A stretch of 64,000 nt of DNA from Camellia lanceoleosa. Its lineage: Eukaryota; Streptophyta; Magnoliopsida; Ericales; Theaceae. Each line of letters begins with the position of its first letter. The first letter of the stretch is position 1. The stretch lies in the NCBI GenBank assembly GCA_025200525.1, contig CM045762.1, positions 126,051,752 to 126,115,751 on the forward strand, in the 5' to 3' direction. The notes under the pieces were generated by a model. It was given only the letters and a program-made list of their open reading frames with translations. It was not told where the DNA came from and made no database searches. The translations under genes and the position numbers were made by a program. This document shows positions 23,591-34,829 of the stretch, one piece after another.

Positions 23591-24390
23591 CGATGGACAA
23601 AGCTAAATTGTCCATCGATACTATGCCTGAGCAACTGGTGCGCTTGGTCTTTCCTGATGGTGCCAAGCCATTACTTACTTTCTCTGACAAAGAGTTGCCA
23701 CTGAAAGGGTCGGCTCATAACAAACCGTTATACATTTCTGTGGAATGCAAGGAGAAGTGAGTGCCAATGGTGTTGGTAGATACCGATTTTACCATTAATT
23801 TCTGTCCATCCCGTACTGCCTATGCAATTGGCCTCAAATCGGCAAACTTTGTTCCCACTACCCAGGTTATACAGGCATATGATAACACCAGCTAAGAGGT
23901 CATGGGCACGGTGAAAGTGCGAGTCCAGGTGGGCCCATCTGAGCAAGAGATCGAGTTTCACATCCTGGATGTACCAGCTACCTTTAATCTGCTACTAGGG
24001 AGGCCTTGGTTACATCATGTGAAGGTTGTGTCCTCCACCCTCCATCAAATGTTGAAGTATCCTCATGGTGGAGGAGTAGTAATTGTTTTTTGAAACTCAT
24101 CCACCAATTCACCTCCGGAGGTGACTACGCTAGTGCTAGAGATCAACCATGGCGATGAGGATGTATTCCTCTTGGGATTCACTCTGACTGAGGGTCGAAT
24201 AGTGCAGACAATTTTGGCTGTAGACAAAGGCATGTATGTTAGTGCCTAGTCCATCTAATTCATGAATAAGCTGTAGCATGTTCCAGGAATGGGGCTTGGA
24301 AAGAGCAGGTGGAAAGGTGTTGCAGCATTAACAGAGGTGCCACATAACTCGCATGTCTTTGGCCTGGGCTATATGCCCGCCAAAGAGGAC
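23591..24390 (+). pseudogene. B: aspartic protease domain
   Basis: Begins AMDKAKLSIDTMPEQLVRLV and continues LLTFSDKELPLKGSAHNKPL. The active site reads VLVDTDFTIN (about 23770-23796), so the DTG glycine is replaced by Asp and the enzyme would be dead even without its stops. Later motifs are EIEFHILDVPATFNLLLGRP and HHVKVVSSTLHQMLKYPHGG. Stops occur after KEK (23758), after NTS (about 23893) and after VIVF (24091). The C-terminal G-rich tail MGLGKSRWKGVAALTEV lies at about 24289-24340. Confidence 0.82.
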
Positions 24391-25157
24391 TGGATAAGAA
24401 AGGGAGAAGAGATGAGGGGTAAAGCCAAAGCTAAGAGAGTTGGGAATCATTATGAGCTCATCCACAGGCCAATCCGAGGGATGCTGAATGGTCGTTTTGT
24501 TCGAGAGGGAGAGGATTTCCCTTTTTGTGGCTTTCTTGAGCCTTGGGTAAATTCCTCAAAGAAGCGCATACCCAGATTCGAGATTTTCTTTGATTTGCAA
24601 CTGCAGGATAGTGATGAGGAAAGGGCTGAACCAAGTATCAAAGCTAGCCAGAGCACGAAAGATGACTCAGACAGCAGCGAGGTTAAAATAGGGGTAGCAC
24701 TGGCCAATCTCCTTACAGATTCTGCGACTGACCTACAGAACTTGGGAGATAACTTTACTGTCTCCATGATCGGTGAAGAAATGGGTGTGTACCCAAACAG
24801 TGGTATTTTGGAAGCATCAAAAGCATCGCATCTTACTTGGCAACTAGAGGAGGGCTATCTTTCCAATTTTGAATCGGTGATGAGTCAGAATCTGATTCCA
24901 CTGAGTCTGTGGAGTCGGGATCAGATTCAAGTCAGTCTGGGGAGTCTGAGTCTGGCATTCCTGGGGTTGGTAACCCGGATGCCAAAGTCCTATATAGGTC
25001 TTCATTCAGCTTTTCTTTTGAGTCGGTAACCGAAGATTTGGACCTTTTGAATGAAAATGTTGCACGTTCTGTGTACTTCTCTATGTCGCTGGTTTATTAG
25101 ATTGACCAAGATTTTCAGAATTTTAATGAAAACGAAGATGAAGAAATTCCTCTGGTT
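24391..25157 (+). pseudogene. B: acidic spacer between protease and RT
   Basis: An open block from 24289 runs through RFVREGEDFPFCGFLEPWVN and FEIFFDLQLQDSDEE to EEGYLSNFES. A frameshift near 24875 then breaks the ESDSTESVESGSDSSQSGES stretch, which continues to 25100 in another frame and includes EDLDLLNENVARSVYFSMSL. Same order as A 2239-2868. It is an acidic, Ser-rich, probably disordered linker, with no catalytic motif. Confidence 0.6.
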
Positions 25158-26273
25158 TTGAAAAACTTGATTAATCGAGAGGATGAGAGGTTTGCTCAAC
25201 CATGTTTTGATAAAATCATTTCCATTAATGTGGGCACTAAGAAGGATCCGCACTTGGTCCAGATCGTGTCGATGTTGTCTTCGAAGGAACGCAAGCGTTT
25301 AATCGCTTTGTTAAAAAATTTCAAAAATGTTTTCGTGTGGTCCTACAAACACATGCCTGGAATCGACACTGAGATCGTATAGCATTGGATCCCTCTTGAC
25401 CCCGAGGCCCGCCTAATGAAGCAAAAACTGCGCAGAGTTCGTTCGGATTGGGCATTGAAAATCAAGGAAGAGGTCACCAAGCAGATTGATGGAGGATTTT
25501 TGTTAATATCCGAGTATCCGACTTGGTTGGCCAATATCGTCCCAGTGCCAAAGAAGGATGGTAGGATTTGGGTTTGAGTCGACTTCAGAGACTTGAACAG
25601 AGCCAGTTCAAAGGATGACTTCCCATTGTCGTACATTGATGAGTTGGTGGACTTTGCTGCTGGCCATGCCTTACTCTCTTTTATGGATGGGTTTTCTGGG
25701 TACAATTAGATTTTGATGGCACTGGAAGACCGGCAAAGGACTGCTTTCACCACGCTATGGGGTACATATTGCTAACGAGTCATGCTGTTTGGGTTGAAAA
25801 ATGCTGGGGTTACATATCAGAGGCTTGCAACCACTATTCTGCATGATATGATCCACAAACAGGTTGGGGTGTATGTGGATGACATGATTGTCAAGTCCAA
25901 AGAGCGAGAAGGCCACTACACCTCATTGGAAAAATTCTTTCAACGGATCAGGGAATACAGATTGAGGTTAAATCGGCAAAAATGCACCTTTGGCGTAACA
26001 GCAGGGAAAATGCTGGGCTTTCTAATCACGTAGAGGGGAATTGGAGTAGATCCTTTCAAAATTAAGGCCATCTTAGAAATGCCACCACAAAGGATTGAAA
26101 AGGAGGTGCGTGGCTTTCTGGGTAAAGTGGAATTCATAAGACAGTTTATTTCAAAATTAACCTTGACTTGTGAACCACTATTTGGTCTCCTGAAGAAAGG
26201 GAAGAAGTTTTGATGGGACAATCGATATCAGTTTGCCTTTGAGCAAGTTAAGCAATACCTCCAGAATCCACTT
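25158..26273 (+). pseudogene. B: reverse transcriptase
   Basis: N-terminal part 25158-25382 ends FVWSYKHMPGIDTEIV-stop. The fingers/palm follow: VPKKDGRIWV-stop-VDFRDLNRASSKDDF, LLSFMDGFSGYN-stop, VMLFGLKNAGVTYQRLATT and GVYVDDMIVKSKEREGHY (YVDD at 25872-25883, intact). Then LRLNRQKCTFGVTAGKMLGF and the connection VRGFLGKVEFIRQFISKL. Most stops sit where one C-to-T or G-to-A change would give Trp, Gln or Arg. This is the TatIV/Ogre type of RT by its FRDLNRAS and TFGVTAGKMLGF signatures. Confidence 0.88.
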
Positions 26274-26720
26274 GTGCTGTCGCCACCAGAGCTGGGAAAG
26301 CCTCTGATTCTATATTTACCGGTGACGGACTCGACCATGGGGTGTATGCTCGCTCAGGAATCTGAAGATAAGGTAAAGAAGGCCATCTATTACTTAAGTA
26401 AGAAGATGCTGGACTACGAGACCCGCTACACTCCCTTAGAGAAAGCTTGCTTAGTCTTGGTATAGGCTGCCAGGAAGTTGAGGCACTACTTGTTAGCTCA
26501 CTCCATAATTCTAGTTTCACGATTAGATCCCGTCAAATATCTTTTTAAGAAACTAGCACTTACGAGTTGGCTAGCTCGTTGGTTGCTTCCTCTCTCCAAA
26601 TTTGATCTCAAATACATTACACACAAGTCAGTCAAAGGAAGAGCTATAGAGGAAATCCTGGAAGACCACCTAGTAGAGGGCGATGAGGCAGTGGAATATT
26701 TGTTCCCAGATGAAGACATT
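26274..26720 (+). pseudogene. B: gypsy-type RNase H
   Basis: Reads LSPPELGKPLILYLPVTDST, then KKAIYYLSKKMLDYETRYTP, LEKACLVLV-stop (TGG to TAG at 26463) and RKLRHYLLAHSIILVSRLDP. ARWLLPLSKFDLKYITHKSV and VKGRAIEEILEDHLVEG close the domain. The order and spacing equal A's. It degrades RNA in the RNA/DNA hybrid in active elements; here a stop inside the domain ends translation. Confidence 0.82.
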
Positions 26721-27179
26721 CTACAAGTGGAAGAGGAAATGTGGACAATGTACTTTAACAGAGCGTCTAATCAATACGGTTATGGGATAGGTGCATTGTT
26801 AATAGCACCTAATAATTCCCATATACCCTTAGCCTACAAACTCTGATTCAAAGTATCCAACAATGAAGTAGAATACGATGCGTGTATTGTTGGTGTGGAA
26901 GCTGCCCTTGAACTAGTGGCAATAAGGTTGGATGCCATCAGAGACTCAAACTTGGTTGTGTCTCAAGCAAACGGAGACTGGAAAGCCAAAGAGGAGAAAA
27001 TGAAGGTTTACCATCAAGCCCTGGATATTCTAATTCTGAGGTTTGAAAAACTAACATTTACACACCTATTGAGAGAGAACAACTGGTTCGCTGATGCATT
27101 GGAAACTCTATTGTCTATGGTAAACATCTCGCTAGAAGTTAAAATGCATCCAATCATCATCGAATAGAAATACATGCTG
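26721..27179 (+). pseudogene. B: archaeal-type RNase H (aRNH)
   Basis: The second RNase H, typical for the Tat/Ogre clade. Motifs in order: VEEEMWTMYFNRASNQYGYG (the first catalytic Asp, present in A, is Asn here), NNEVEYDACIVGVEAALE (Glu kept), RDSNLVVSQANGDWKAKEE (Asp kept) and LLRENNWFADALETL (Asp kept). A stop interrupts after LAYKL at about 26844. It is followed by the KMHPIIIE-stop-KYMLAYE linker to the integrase. Confidence 0.82.
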
Positions 27180-28470
27180 GCCTATGAAACCATCGCTGCA
27201 ATAGATGAAGTGCAAGACAAAAACCCCTGGTATTATGATATTTGGAACTTTTGGGAAAAATAGATGTATCCACTAGGGGCAAGTGCCGAAGATAAGCGAG
27301 GAATACGGTGTCTGGCTATCCAATTTATCAGCTACATGGATAAGCTATATAGAAGAGGCCATCTGGGATTGCTCAAGCTGTGTGTTGAAGAGGAAGAATC
27401 GATGTGTCTTATGGAGGCTATCCACGGAGAGAAGTGTGGAGCACACACGAATGGTGTGATGCTAGCTAAGAAGTTCCTCAGACAAGGTTATTACTGGTCA
27501 ACTATGGAGGAGGATTGTATTGGTTTTGTGTGGCGATGCCACAAATGTCAAATTCATGCCAATCGTATGAAAATCTTGTCATTTAAGCTCTACAATATGA
27601 CTTTACCATGGCCTTTCCCAGTATGGGGAATCGATGTTATCGACACAGTCACACCAAAGGGGTCAAATGGGCATGAGTTCATTCTAGTGGTGATTGGCTA
27701 TTTTACGAAGTGGGTGGAAGCTCAATCCTATGTTGTGCCAAAGGCATCATATGTAGCCAAGTTTATCAGAAATAACATCATCTGCCGATATGGGATTCCA
27801 AATGAAATCATATCAAATAATGACTCACACTTCAAGAAAGAGGTGTTGGATCTGCTTGAGAAATATAATGTGGCTTTCCACAAGTCATCAACATATAGAC
27901 CACAGACCAATGGAGCTATTGAGGCCGCCAACAAAAATGTTAAGAACATCCTGTGGAGATGGTTGAGACCTACAGGGACTAGCTGGATAAACTGCCATTT
28001 GCTTTCTGGGCTATAGAACGTTGATTCAAACATCCATAGGGGCAACTCCTTGCTCTCTGGTGTATGGGATGGAGGTTGTTCTGCCAATAGAGGTTGAAGT
28101 GCCGTCATTGCGAATTATGGTTAAGTGTCAGATAGCAGAGGCGGATTGGCAGCATAGCAGGTTCAAGGAACTGATACTATTTGATGAGAGAAGGTTGAAG
28201 GCATTGTATCATGTCCAGGGTTACCAGCGTAGAATTGCTAGGGCTTTTAACAAGAAGGTCAAGTCCAAAAATCTCAAAGAAGGGAATATGGTGCTCAAGG
28301 ACAACCGAGCTCCCATCCATGACCCTAGGGGCAAGTTCCGACCCAACTAGACTGGTCTTTACATCATTAAATCTATCCACTTAGGAGGGGTGATTATTCT
28401 CATGGACTTATATGGCCTGGAATTTCCACAGCTGATCAACATGGACAAGTTGAAGAAATATTATCCTTGA
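27180..28470 (+). pseudogene. B: integrase
   Basis: The zinc-binding N-terminus has the HHCC pattern: AIHGEKCGAHTNGVMLAKKF, then CIGFVWRCHKCQ. In the catalytic core the first Asp lies in VWGIDVIDTV (about 27621-27650). The second region reads GIPNEIISNNDSHFKKEVLD, where the usual DNG-type Asp is Asn. The Glu is in TNGAIEAANKNVKNILW (about 27908-27958). A frameshift near 28016 and a stop at about 28348 break the C-terminal part (YGMEVVLPIEVEVPSLRI, then ARAFNKKVKSKNLKEGNMVL). The final residues LINMDKLKKYYP run to the stop at 28468-28470. No chromodomain, as expected for this clade. Confidence 0.87.
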
Positions 28471-29139
28471 GAGGCTTGCTAGGATGAAAACCCGGAAGGG
28501 TGACCTAGGCAAAAGTTAGAACATGGAAAATTAAAAATAAAGAAAAACTAAGCTCGCAAGGTTGAAAATCCTAAAAGGCAACTTTGGCAAAAGTTAGAGC
28601 ACAAAAGCAGAGAGTTAATACTCCAGTGAACCTAAACTGAACTATGTAAGGCCTGATTCCCATATTTGGGATACGTAAGTAACTTCATCCTGAAGTTCGG
28701 CCGTAATCATCTCTAACTTAACTGTCCTGTCCATCTATTTGATCAGGTCATCTTTGTCCATCATTATTTATCTCGGTTGTGTTACCTCTATTTTGGTGGA
28801 AGGGCTAGTTGAAAGGCAAAGCAGTGATGGTGAATGCAGTTGTGAGTAGTTGTAATCTTCTAATTTGGGGTTTTACATCTCGAGGATGGATTCCATGCGT
28901 GTCAGGTAGTGATCATTCCCAAAAATTGTTTTGAAAAGATTTAATAAAAGGTTGATTTTGTTCAAAATTTTGCCTTTTTACAACTTAGACCATTTTGGGA
29001 CCAAAAGGAAAAATTTTAGTGCTCATAACTTTAATTCCATTGATTTCAACACAAGTACATTCTCCAACCCTTTGATTGCAAATCAAAGTTTCTTTTACAT
29101 CATAAAACTTGAAAAGAAGTTCCAAGCAATAAAATAGGG
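28471..29139 (+). other. B: post-integrase non-coding spacer with a degenerate direct repeat
   Basis: No coding signal. Two related copies of a segment containing GGCAAAAGTTAGA lie at about 28483-28525 and 28553-28600, each preceded by a TGAAAA.CC..AA/GGG word. Further right, the ATTTGGGATACGTAAGTAAC word (about 28662-28681) is a type often seen just after pol in Ogre-like elements. These may be part of the 3' untranslated region. Confidence 0.5.
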
Positions 29140-30480
29140 GCATAGGTGAGATCAGGTGTACCTACGTCCTCTGCTCGTGCTCGCGAAAGTCTCTGCAGCC
29201 AAAGTTGGCCCCACATGTGCCTTGTCCTCAAGCCAAGCCAAGCACTCGCTAGAAAGGGCATAACTGAAACTAGGGGCATTGGCTAGAAGCTCTCTCGTCA
29301 TCCAAGCGGTGAGGTACCGAGTCAAGTGTGAACCACGAATGGGAAATGAAGCTAGATATTCTACCCCTTGATCTAGACGGGTCTGATCATGTCCGAATTG
29401 GCGTTTGAATCGGAAAGGGAAGTAGAACACGTAGTGCGTGAGGCCAATCAACTGTATGCCTAGCTTTTTGGTCATGTTGTGGCTCATCTCTGCCAAATTA
29501 AGCCAAAGGCAACACCAAGCTATGTCAGTTGCAGATTTGCTGCACATCTAGTTGCACCACCATCCCTTTGTGCAAAAATCCACCAGCTGCTGGCGGGAGA
29601 AGTAAGCTCGAGTTGAATATTCAGGGCAAAAGTTCACCACTTTCAGCTTATCCATTAGCCAAACTTGGGAAGGGATGAAAAAGAAGAGAGATTAAAGAAT
29701 AGAGAGATGTACGTTGAGAAAAAAGTAAAGAAAAAGGGCTTTGAGAGGAAAGTAGAGCATGACTGCCGAGTGATGTAAGAATCACACATATAAGAAATGG
29801 TGGGAAACAAAACCTAGAGCAGTAATGGACTCCCAGCAAACCTGGTGGTCTCACACCGACGAAAAGCATCTAAACCTATCAAGGTCTTGGCCAGTGCCAA
29901 ACCAACGCAACTCTTATCCTCTTTCAAGCATTGGGATACTTCGATTAGCTTAATGCTGGCTTTGCCATAACTAGGGGCAAGAAGGAAATGCACGAGCATA
30001 CATAAATAGAGGGCATGTTGACAAAAGTCTCATCAGAGAAGGTCGCCTCTATCTCCCATGTTGGAAAATCAGTGAATCAAGGTGGGTAGATCTAGCTCCC
30101 CGTCATGAGCCAAAGATCGAGCTTCGTGCAAAGTAAGCCCACACATTCATCCCAAAGCTAGGGCATGGCCAAAACGGGGTTGGGGCATGATTTCTTTGTC
30201 GCTTCGGGATTCTAGCAATGCTTTAAACCCTTCAAGAGTCGGACACATTTCCTGTGCTCCAAAGAAAAATACATGCGTAATTGGATCCCAACATCGGGCT
30301 GCGGCATGGAGGAATGGAATACAAAGAGGAGCATGGCTCAACGGAAAAAGCACGTTTATGCCGAAACCTCAAAAATTTACCTTTTCTGTGTTGTCTAAAG
30401 TGGCTATCCAATCCATGAGCTTCTCGGCAAGGAAGATCTCCGTTTGTAAAAGAAACAATAGGAAAAAAAAGTTTTGGTGA
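29140..30480 (-). pseudogene. B: antisense gene 1, DUF7745-like / plant mobile domain-associated protein
   Basis: Coding signal on the strand opposite to gag-pol. In minus order: EIFLAEKLMDWIATLDNTEK (about 30465-30400), then RCWDPITHVFFFGAQEMCPT and LEGFKALLESRSDKEI (30290-30180). Next come LVHFLLAPSYGKASIKLIEV (30000-29940) and, after a gap, MDKLKVVNFCPEYSTRAYFS (29655-29600). Then MTKKLGIQLIGLTHYVFYFP with FRFKRQFGHDQTR, and SHLTRYLTAWMTREL (29475-29260). The WDP..HVF.FG..E.CPT pattern recalls the plant DUF7745 type; I infer this from memory of the family. A possible splice donor AAAAG/GTAAAT is near 30406. Several in-frame stops. The function in the host or element is unknown. Confidence 0.5.
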
Positions 30481-30489
30481 AGAAATGGC

Positions 30490-31016
30490 GAAGAAAGGCC
30501 TTTTGTAGAAGATAGGGCTGTGAATGGAGGCCAGCTGTCAACCATCTAGTGGTTCACCACAAGTGGCCGGCTGCCCACTTTGTGGCCTGGCAGTTTGGCA
30601 TTTTGGTTTTGTCCTGTTTCTTGTGTTTTAAAGGTCTTGTTTTGAGTCTTTTGTTTTAAGCAAGTGTACATAGCTGTGTTTGAGTTGTTTTTACTTTGTT
30701 TATCGAGTTTTATTTTGTATTTTGGTTGTTGGTCGGCTCATTATTCAACTAAGAACATCGTTCCAATAAAAGCATTCTCAGTTTCAAAGCTAACTCCATT
30801 TTCATTCTATGCAAATGTGGTGCTCATGATGCAAAAACAATAACACTTTTCATAAACTGTAGCGTTTACCTCAATCATAGTTTTTTTTTTTTATTACAAA
30901 AGAGAGTACAAGTCTTTCAGAAGTAAAGGTAAAAACGTATCTAAAGCTATACATGTGCTAAGTTACCAAAACGAAAGGAACTAAGCAAAAGAGTACAAAA
31001 ATCAGCGCCAGTCGCA
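30490..31016. other. Spacer between the two antisense genes
   Basis: About 520 bp without coding signal. It holds a cluster of GGCCGGC/CCACTT words at 30535-30600, a type also found in the LTRs, and a T-run at 30885-30896. It should contain the end of antisense gene 2 and the promoter of gene 1, but I cannot mark a convincing TATA box. Confidence 0.4.
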
Positions 31017-31439
31017 TCAAGCTTGAGAGGCCCTATTCGTCCTTTTTCTCAGTAGGGACTCAGTGGAACTATCTCCATCGGCGCCACTATCAAAATCAAA
31101 CGCCGAGCCAGAGCTAGTATCATCATCTCCGCTTCCTGACTCAGAACCAGCCTCAGCAACCTTCTTGCTCTCCAAGCCAGAGCCAGCATTATTGTCCCCG
31201 CTCTTAGACTTAGAGCATCGTCTCACTGCCTCTTCAGAGTTACTGGTCTCAATATCATCCCTGGTCAAAATTGGCTTCGAGCTGCTCTGATTTCGTGCAC
31301 CTCTGCATCTGCCTTAGCCTCGACGCTCGTGTCGGCCGCGTGCTGAGACTTGTCTACCTCTCATCTCTGTCATTGGAGGAGGTGTCGCCGCTACCGTTGG
31401 TGCCCTCGGTACAGGTGGAACCTAAAAAACAAGCGTTAA

Positions 31440-31690
31440 CATATCAGATACAGTGTATGTATTATTGTAGAATGGAGTGTGCAGTATGAGTATGATACAA
31501 AAAATAGCTGCAGCATAGGTGCAGTGTGTCAGTGCAATGTGAAGCAGTGTCAGAATATATGTCAGTATGCAGTGTCTGTGAGTGTCGCACAATATGAGTA
31601 TCATGTGGTAGTGGGAATATGGTATGTCAATACAGTGTGGGAAGCTATGCAATGCATGAGGAGATGGGAAGTATATCTGGATACTGTGTA
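31440..31690. repeat. Degenerate CAGTGT-rich simple repeat, last intron of the PMD gene
   Basis: A short degenerate repeat of (G)CAGTGTG/CAGTAT words with variable spacing. It lies in the intron between PMD exons 4 and 5 in my model. The open frames read across it on both strands have no family likeness. Confidence 0.5.
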
Positions 31691-32624
31691 GAGCAAGCAG
31701 CCTCTCCCCCCTCTGCACCATGTGGACTAGGTAGGTAACCAACTGAAAAAGACCCTCCGTATACTCTGTGGGTTCCTGTAAGTGAATTGGAATAACTATT
31801 ATCTGAAAATTTTATGCGGGATGCAAGTTGTAAAGTGTAGTCCATACTTGAGGTGCGCCTAGAGCTCAAACATACCCGTGCCTCGCCTCCGATGGCTCTA
31901 TCGGGAGCTAATAGGTTATCCTGCTCAACCGCCCACTAGGAATCATAGTGGGAATCACCGACCAACTGACAACCTTCCTAGTAGGAGGGGCCTCTCGAAT
32001 ACTAGCCCCAGACTCCTAAGCAGCCTCTTCGGCCAAGGAAGTACCTGCTGCATCGCCGGCATGAACTCCAATCAAGTGTGGCATAAGGTGAGTTCTGATG
32101 AAGGTTGTGTCGTCGCCTTCCCCTCTAAAGTAGTTGGAATCCAGCCCTACCATATACCTGATAATGGCCTCGGTTGAGAGGCTATCAACTCTCCTCATGG
32201 ATGCTAGGGGTATAAGAACAATCGGGGCGGGCAAGCCCAGTGTTTGGCATACAAACCTCTCACCTAGGAACCAAGCCTGACAAAATGGGCCCTCTAGTAG
32301 AATTTGATATCGGGACATAACCCAGGCTACAGTATACTGGTCCCTAACTTCGGCTGACATCGTCACCCAGGGCTGCCAGGTGATCTGCAAAAGAAATTTG
32401 ACAGGCTATTAGTTGCTGTGAGTTTCGGATTATCTCGTGGGTAACCACTGTGTCGAAGTAGCGACGATAAAAGGCAAAGGTCATGTCTTCGTGGCTCCGG
32501 CGGTGGCACCTGCCGTCATACCGCTGCGAGTAGGGCATGGTTGGAGAAATCTCATTCATCAGCTCTGGGACAAGGCCTGGGAAATAGGTGTAAACCCACA
32601 GCTACATGGAAAGGTCAATAGTGT

Positions 32625-32850
32625 GAATTAAATAGTGTGTGAACAGATGCCAAACAAAAAGTGCAGGTCAGAAGGCATAGTGTGTAAATAGATGCCAAGC
32701 AAAAAGTGCAAGTCAGAAGGCATAGTGTGTGAACAGATGCTAAATAGAAAGTACAAGGCAGAAGACACAATGCATGAACATATATAAGGTAGAAAATGCA
32801 AAGCAGAAAGCATAAGTAGAAGTAAACAAAACTGAAAGTGTAGTGCATAC
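32625..32850. repeat. 43-45 bp minisatellite in intron 2 of the PMD gene
   Basis: The unit starts gtgtgaacagatgccaaac and ends aggtcagaaggcata, with about 2.5 good copies (32634-32765) and a decaying tail to 32850. It sits wholly inside the intron predicted between 32851 and 32601, which supports the exon model because it has no coding constraint. Leu/Cys-rich open frames on the minus strand here are repeat artefacts. Confidence 0.75.
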
Positions 32851-33935
32851 CTCCTAGGCTCTCCAGTAGCCTCCAACCCTATCTCCCTTCATGCGGGACC
32901 TCGAACTCATGTAGTCATAGAGTGTGGCAAGGCCGACTCCACCCTAGTCGTAAAATCGGACCTGGGGCCGGGTTACAAAGGCACTCAACAAGTACAAACC
33001 TACAATGTTCCACCTATTCACGAACAAGGTGGTATCGATAAGATACATCAAGAAGCCCCGGGTGTACTGCTCTACATCCTCCTGTGTCTCAGGCTGACTA
33101 CAGCAGAAATGCTCGAGGAACCAATTGTATCGCACCATAGCTGGCTTGTATAGAGGTGGACTCGCTCTGAGCAGGTAGATCCAAGCCGCCTCCCACTGGC
33201 CCATGTCCATGTCGAAAGGGATCGAATCACCCCCTATTTCTAAGCTCGTGATCATCGAAAAGTCATAGGGGGTCATCGTCATCTCCCCAGTAGAAGAAAA
33301 GTGAAAGGAGTTTGTGGTATCCCACCACCTCTCCACTAATGCTCCGAGTATGGCCCGGCTAGCCATATGGCGCGTAAGCTCGGTGCAAAGTAAGCCAAAA
33401 TCTTCCTCATCGACAAGGTCACGGATCCGAGGGGGGAGCTCGTGATACTAGTCCCTGACTATCACTGCCCCGTAGCCCTTACAGGAGCAAGAGTCCTCCT
33501 GTGGCAAATAAAGAGTGAATCGGATGAATGACATGTGATAAAAGAAGAGTAAGACAAAAGGCGGTACAACACAGTCAGATGAAAGGCAGTAAAGCATAAA
33601 CATAGTGTTGTACCTCAGTAACGCTGTGGGAAAGGTGGGAGTCCGGCTCCCTTAGCAAAATATCCTCCGGCACGTCATCAATGAAGTCATCAAAGCACAT
33701 CATGCCTCCAAGCGCCATCGTGTACGTACGGGGGTGGTACGTGGTCGGATCAAAGGGCCTCACCTCCTTTGGTGGTAACTCAAGCTCGGGCCTTGGGGCG
33801 AAGACCTCTGCCTCTTCCTCGAAGTCGGCAACGTCAGAGCCTCGCCGGCCTGACTATAGGCTCCTCAACCTCAATAGCAAGTGGAGACAAAAGTACCTCG
33901 AGAGGAGCACCATCATGTGGAACATCATCTTCCAT

Positions 33936-34680
33936 TTGGAAGGTTGGTGAAAAATGAAGGAAAATGGAGAAAAAAAAGGAAAACTTAGAAAAAGTCAACC
34001 CTAGAGAGAGAAAATGGGAGAAAAAGTCAAAACCCAGGAAAATTTACAAAACTAAGAAAAATTCGAGGGAAACAAGCCCAAAGTGTTGAAAACCTGAAAA
34101 ACCCAACAAAAATAAAATCTAATCAGCTCAAAGTGAAGAGGACCAAAAAATGTTTTGCGAATAAAGTTTGCATGGGGTGTTGGAAAACACGTACAAAGCA
34201 CAAATCTAGAGAGATGAAGCACCTAGAGAGAGAGGGAGAGAGATTTCGATCATATGGGTGTGAAGAAATGAAGTTTGGTGATGTGTTTAAGTAGACCGAA
34301 GTTGAAATGCTGAATTTGCCCCCGAATTTACATTAGTGGCCGACAAGCCACTAAAAGTGGGCGATCGCCAACTATTATTGGCTGGTAGGACCCTTTTGTG
34401 GCCTAGTACTAGTTTTGTTCCCCTTTTTCCCTAGCAATGTATGGAAGGTCCCATTTTGGGTCTGGAAAGAAGGATTGAGGTATTTACATTGGATTTGATT
34501 TCCAAGGAGTTCGAAACTGTGTTCCAGTTGCACCGTTCCAATGCTCACTGTACTCCAGCGCGCGAACGTGCCCTAATTTCAAATATGAACAAGGTGTATC
34601 CTTTTTGAACATTTTGCAAAGCCTTTGAGGGGTAAGTAGGGGGGTTGTTGCCAAACATCGCTATTTTTCATTTTGTCGAT
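33936..34680. other. Upstream region of the antisense PMD gene
   Basis: An A-rich segment (33950-34160), then (GA)n-like purine stretches near 34225-34250, a GGCCGAC/CCACTAAAAG word cluster at 34330-34395, and AT-poor sequence to 34680. By position it should hold the PMD gene promoter and 5' UTR. No CDS is supported on either strand. Confidence 0.4.
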
Positions 34681-34689
34681 TTATTTGCA

Positions 34690-34805
34690 TAGAACATGCT
34701 TTCAATTACCTTGCATAGAACATGCTTTCAATTACCTTGCATAGACCATGCTTTCAATTATCTTGGATTAAACATGCGTTGTCATTGTATTGATTTCCAT
34801 GCGTT
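34690..34805. repeat. 26-bp tandem repeat, about 3-4 copies
   Basis: Copies of ttgcatagaacatgctttca at about 34687, 34713 and 34739 with one or two changes, followed by a weaker copy and two copies of catgcgttgtcattttattg-like sequence. It lies in the 3' untranslated region of B. Confidence 0.8.
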
Positions 34806-34829
34806 GTCATTTTATTGATTTTCAATCTC

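Larger units (their letters stand above)
31017..33935 (-). pseudogene. B: antisense gene 2, plant mobile domain (PMD / MAIN-like) protein, five-exon model
   Basis: The PMD core includes ASRAILGALVERWWDTTNSF, EMTMTPYDFSMITSLEIGGD, RYNWFLEHFCCSQPE and TRGFLMYLIDTTLFVNRWNI. Exon model, minus strand: 33935-33614 (frameshift near 33840), 33498-32851, 32601-32446, 32384 to about 31876, and 31421-31017. Junctions 1-3 are GT..AG (GAG/GTACAA, CACAG/GAG, GAG/GTATGC, GTAG/CTG, GTG/GTTACC, TGCAG/ATC) and all phase 0. They rebuild a continuous PMD-like reading, for example YFDTV/ITWQPW. The exon 4 donor (CGG/GTATGT) is uncertain in phase. The last exon is Asp/Ser-rich. Stops at RD-stop-YHE, YD-stop-GG and A-stop-ES each fit one transition, so it is a recent pseudogene. 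PMD genes are known host and transposon-associated genes. Confidence 0.72.

Noticed and set aside
32615..32876. Leu/Cys-rich minus-strand frames
   Set aside because: Intron minisatellite of the PMD gene, not exon sequence.
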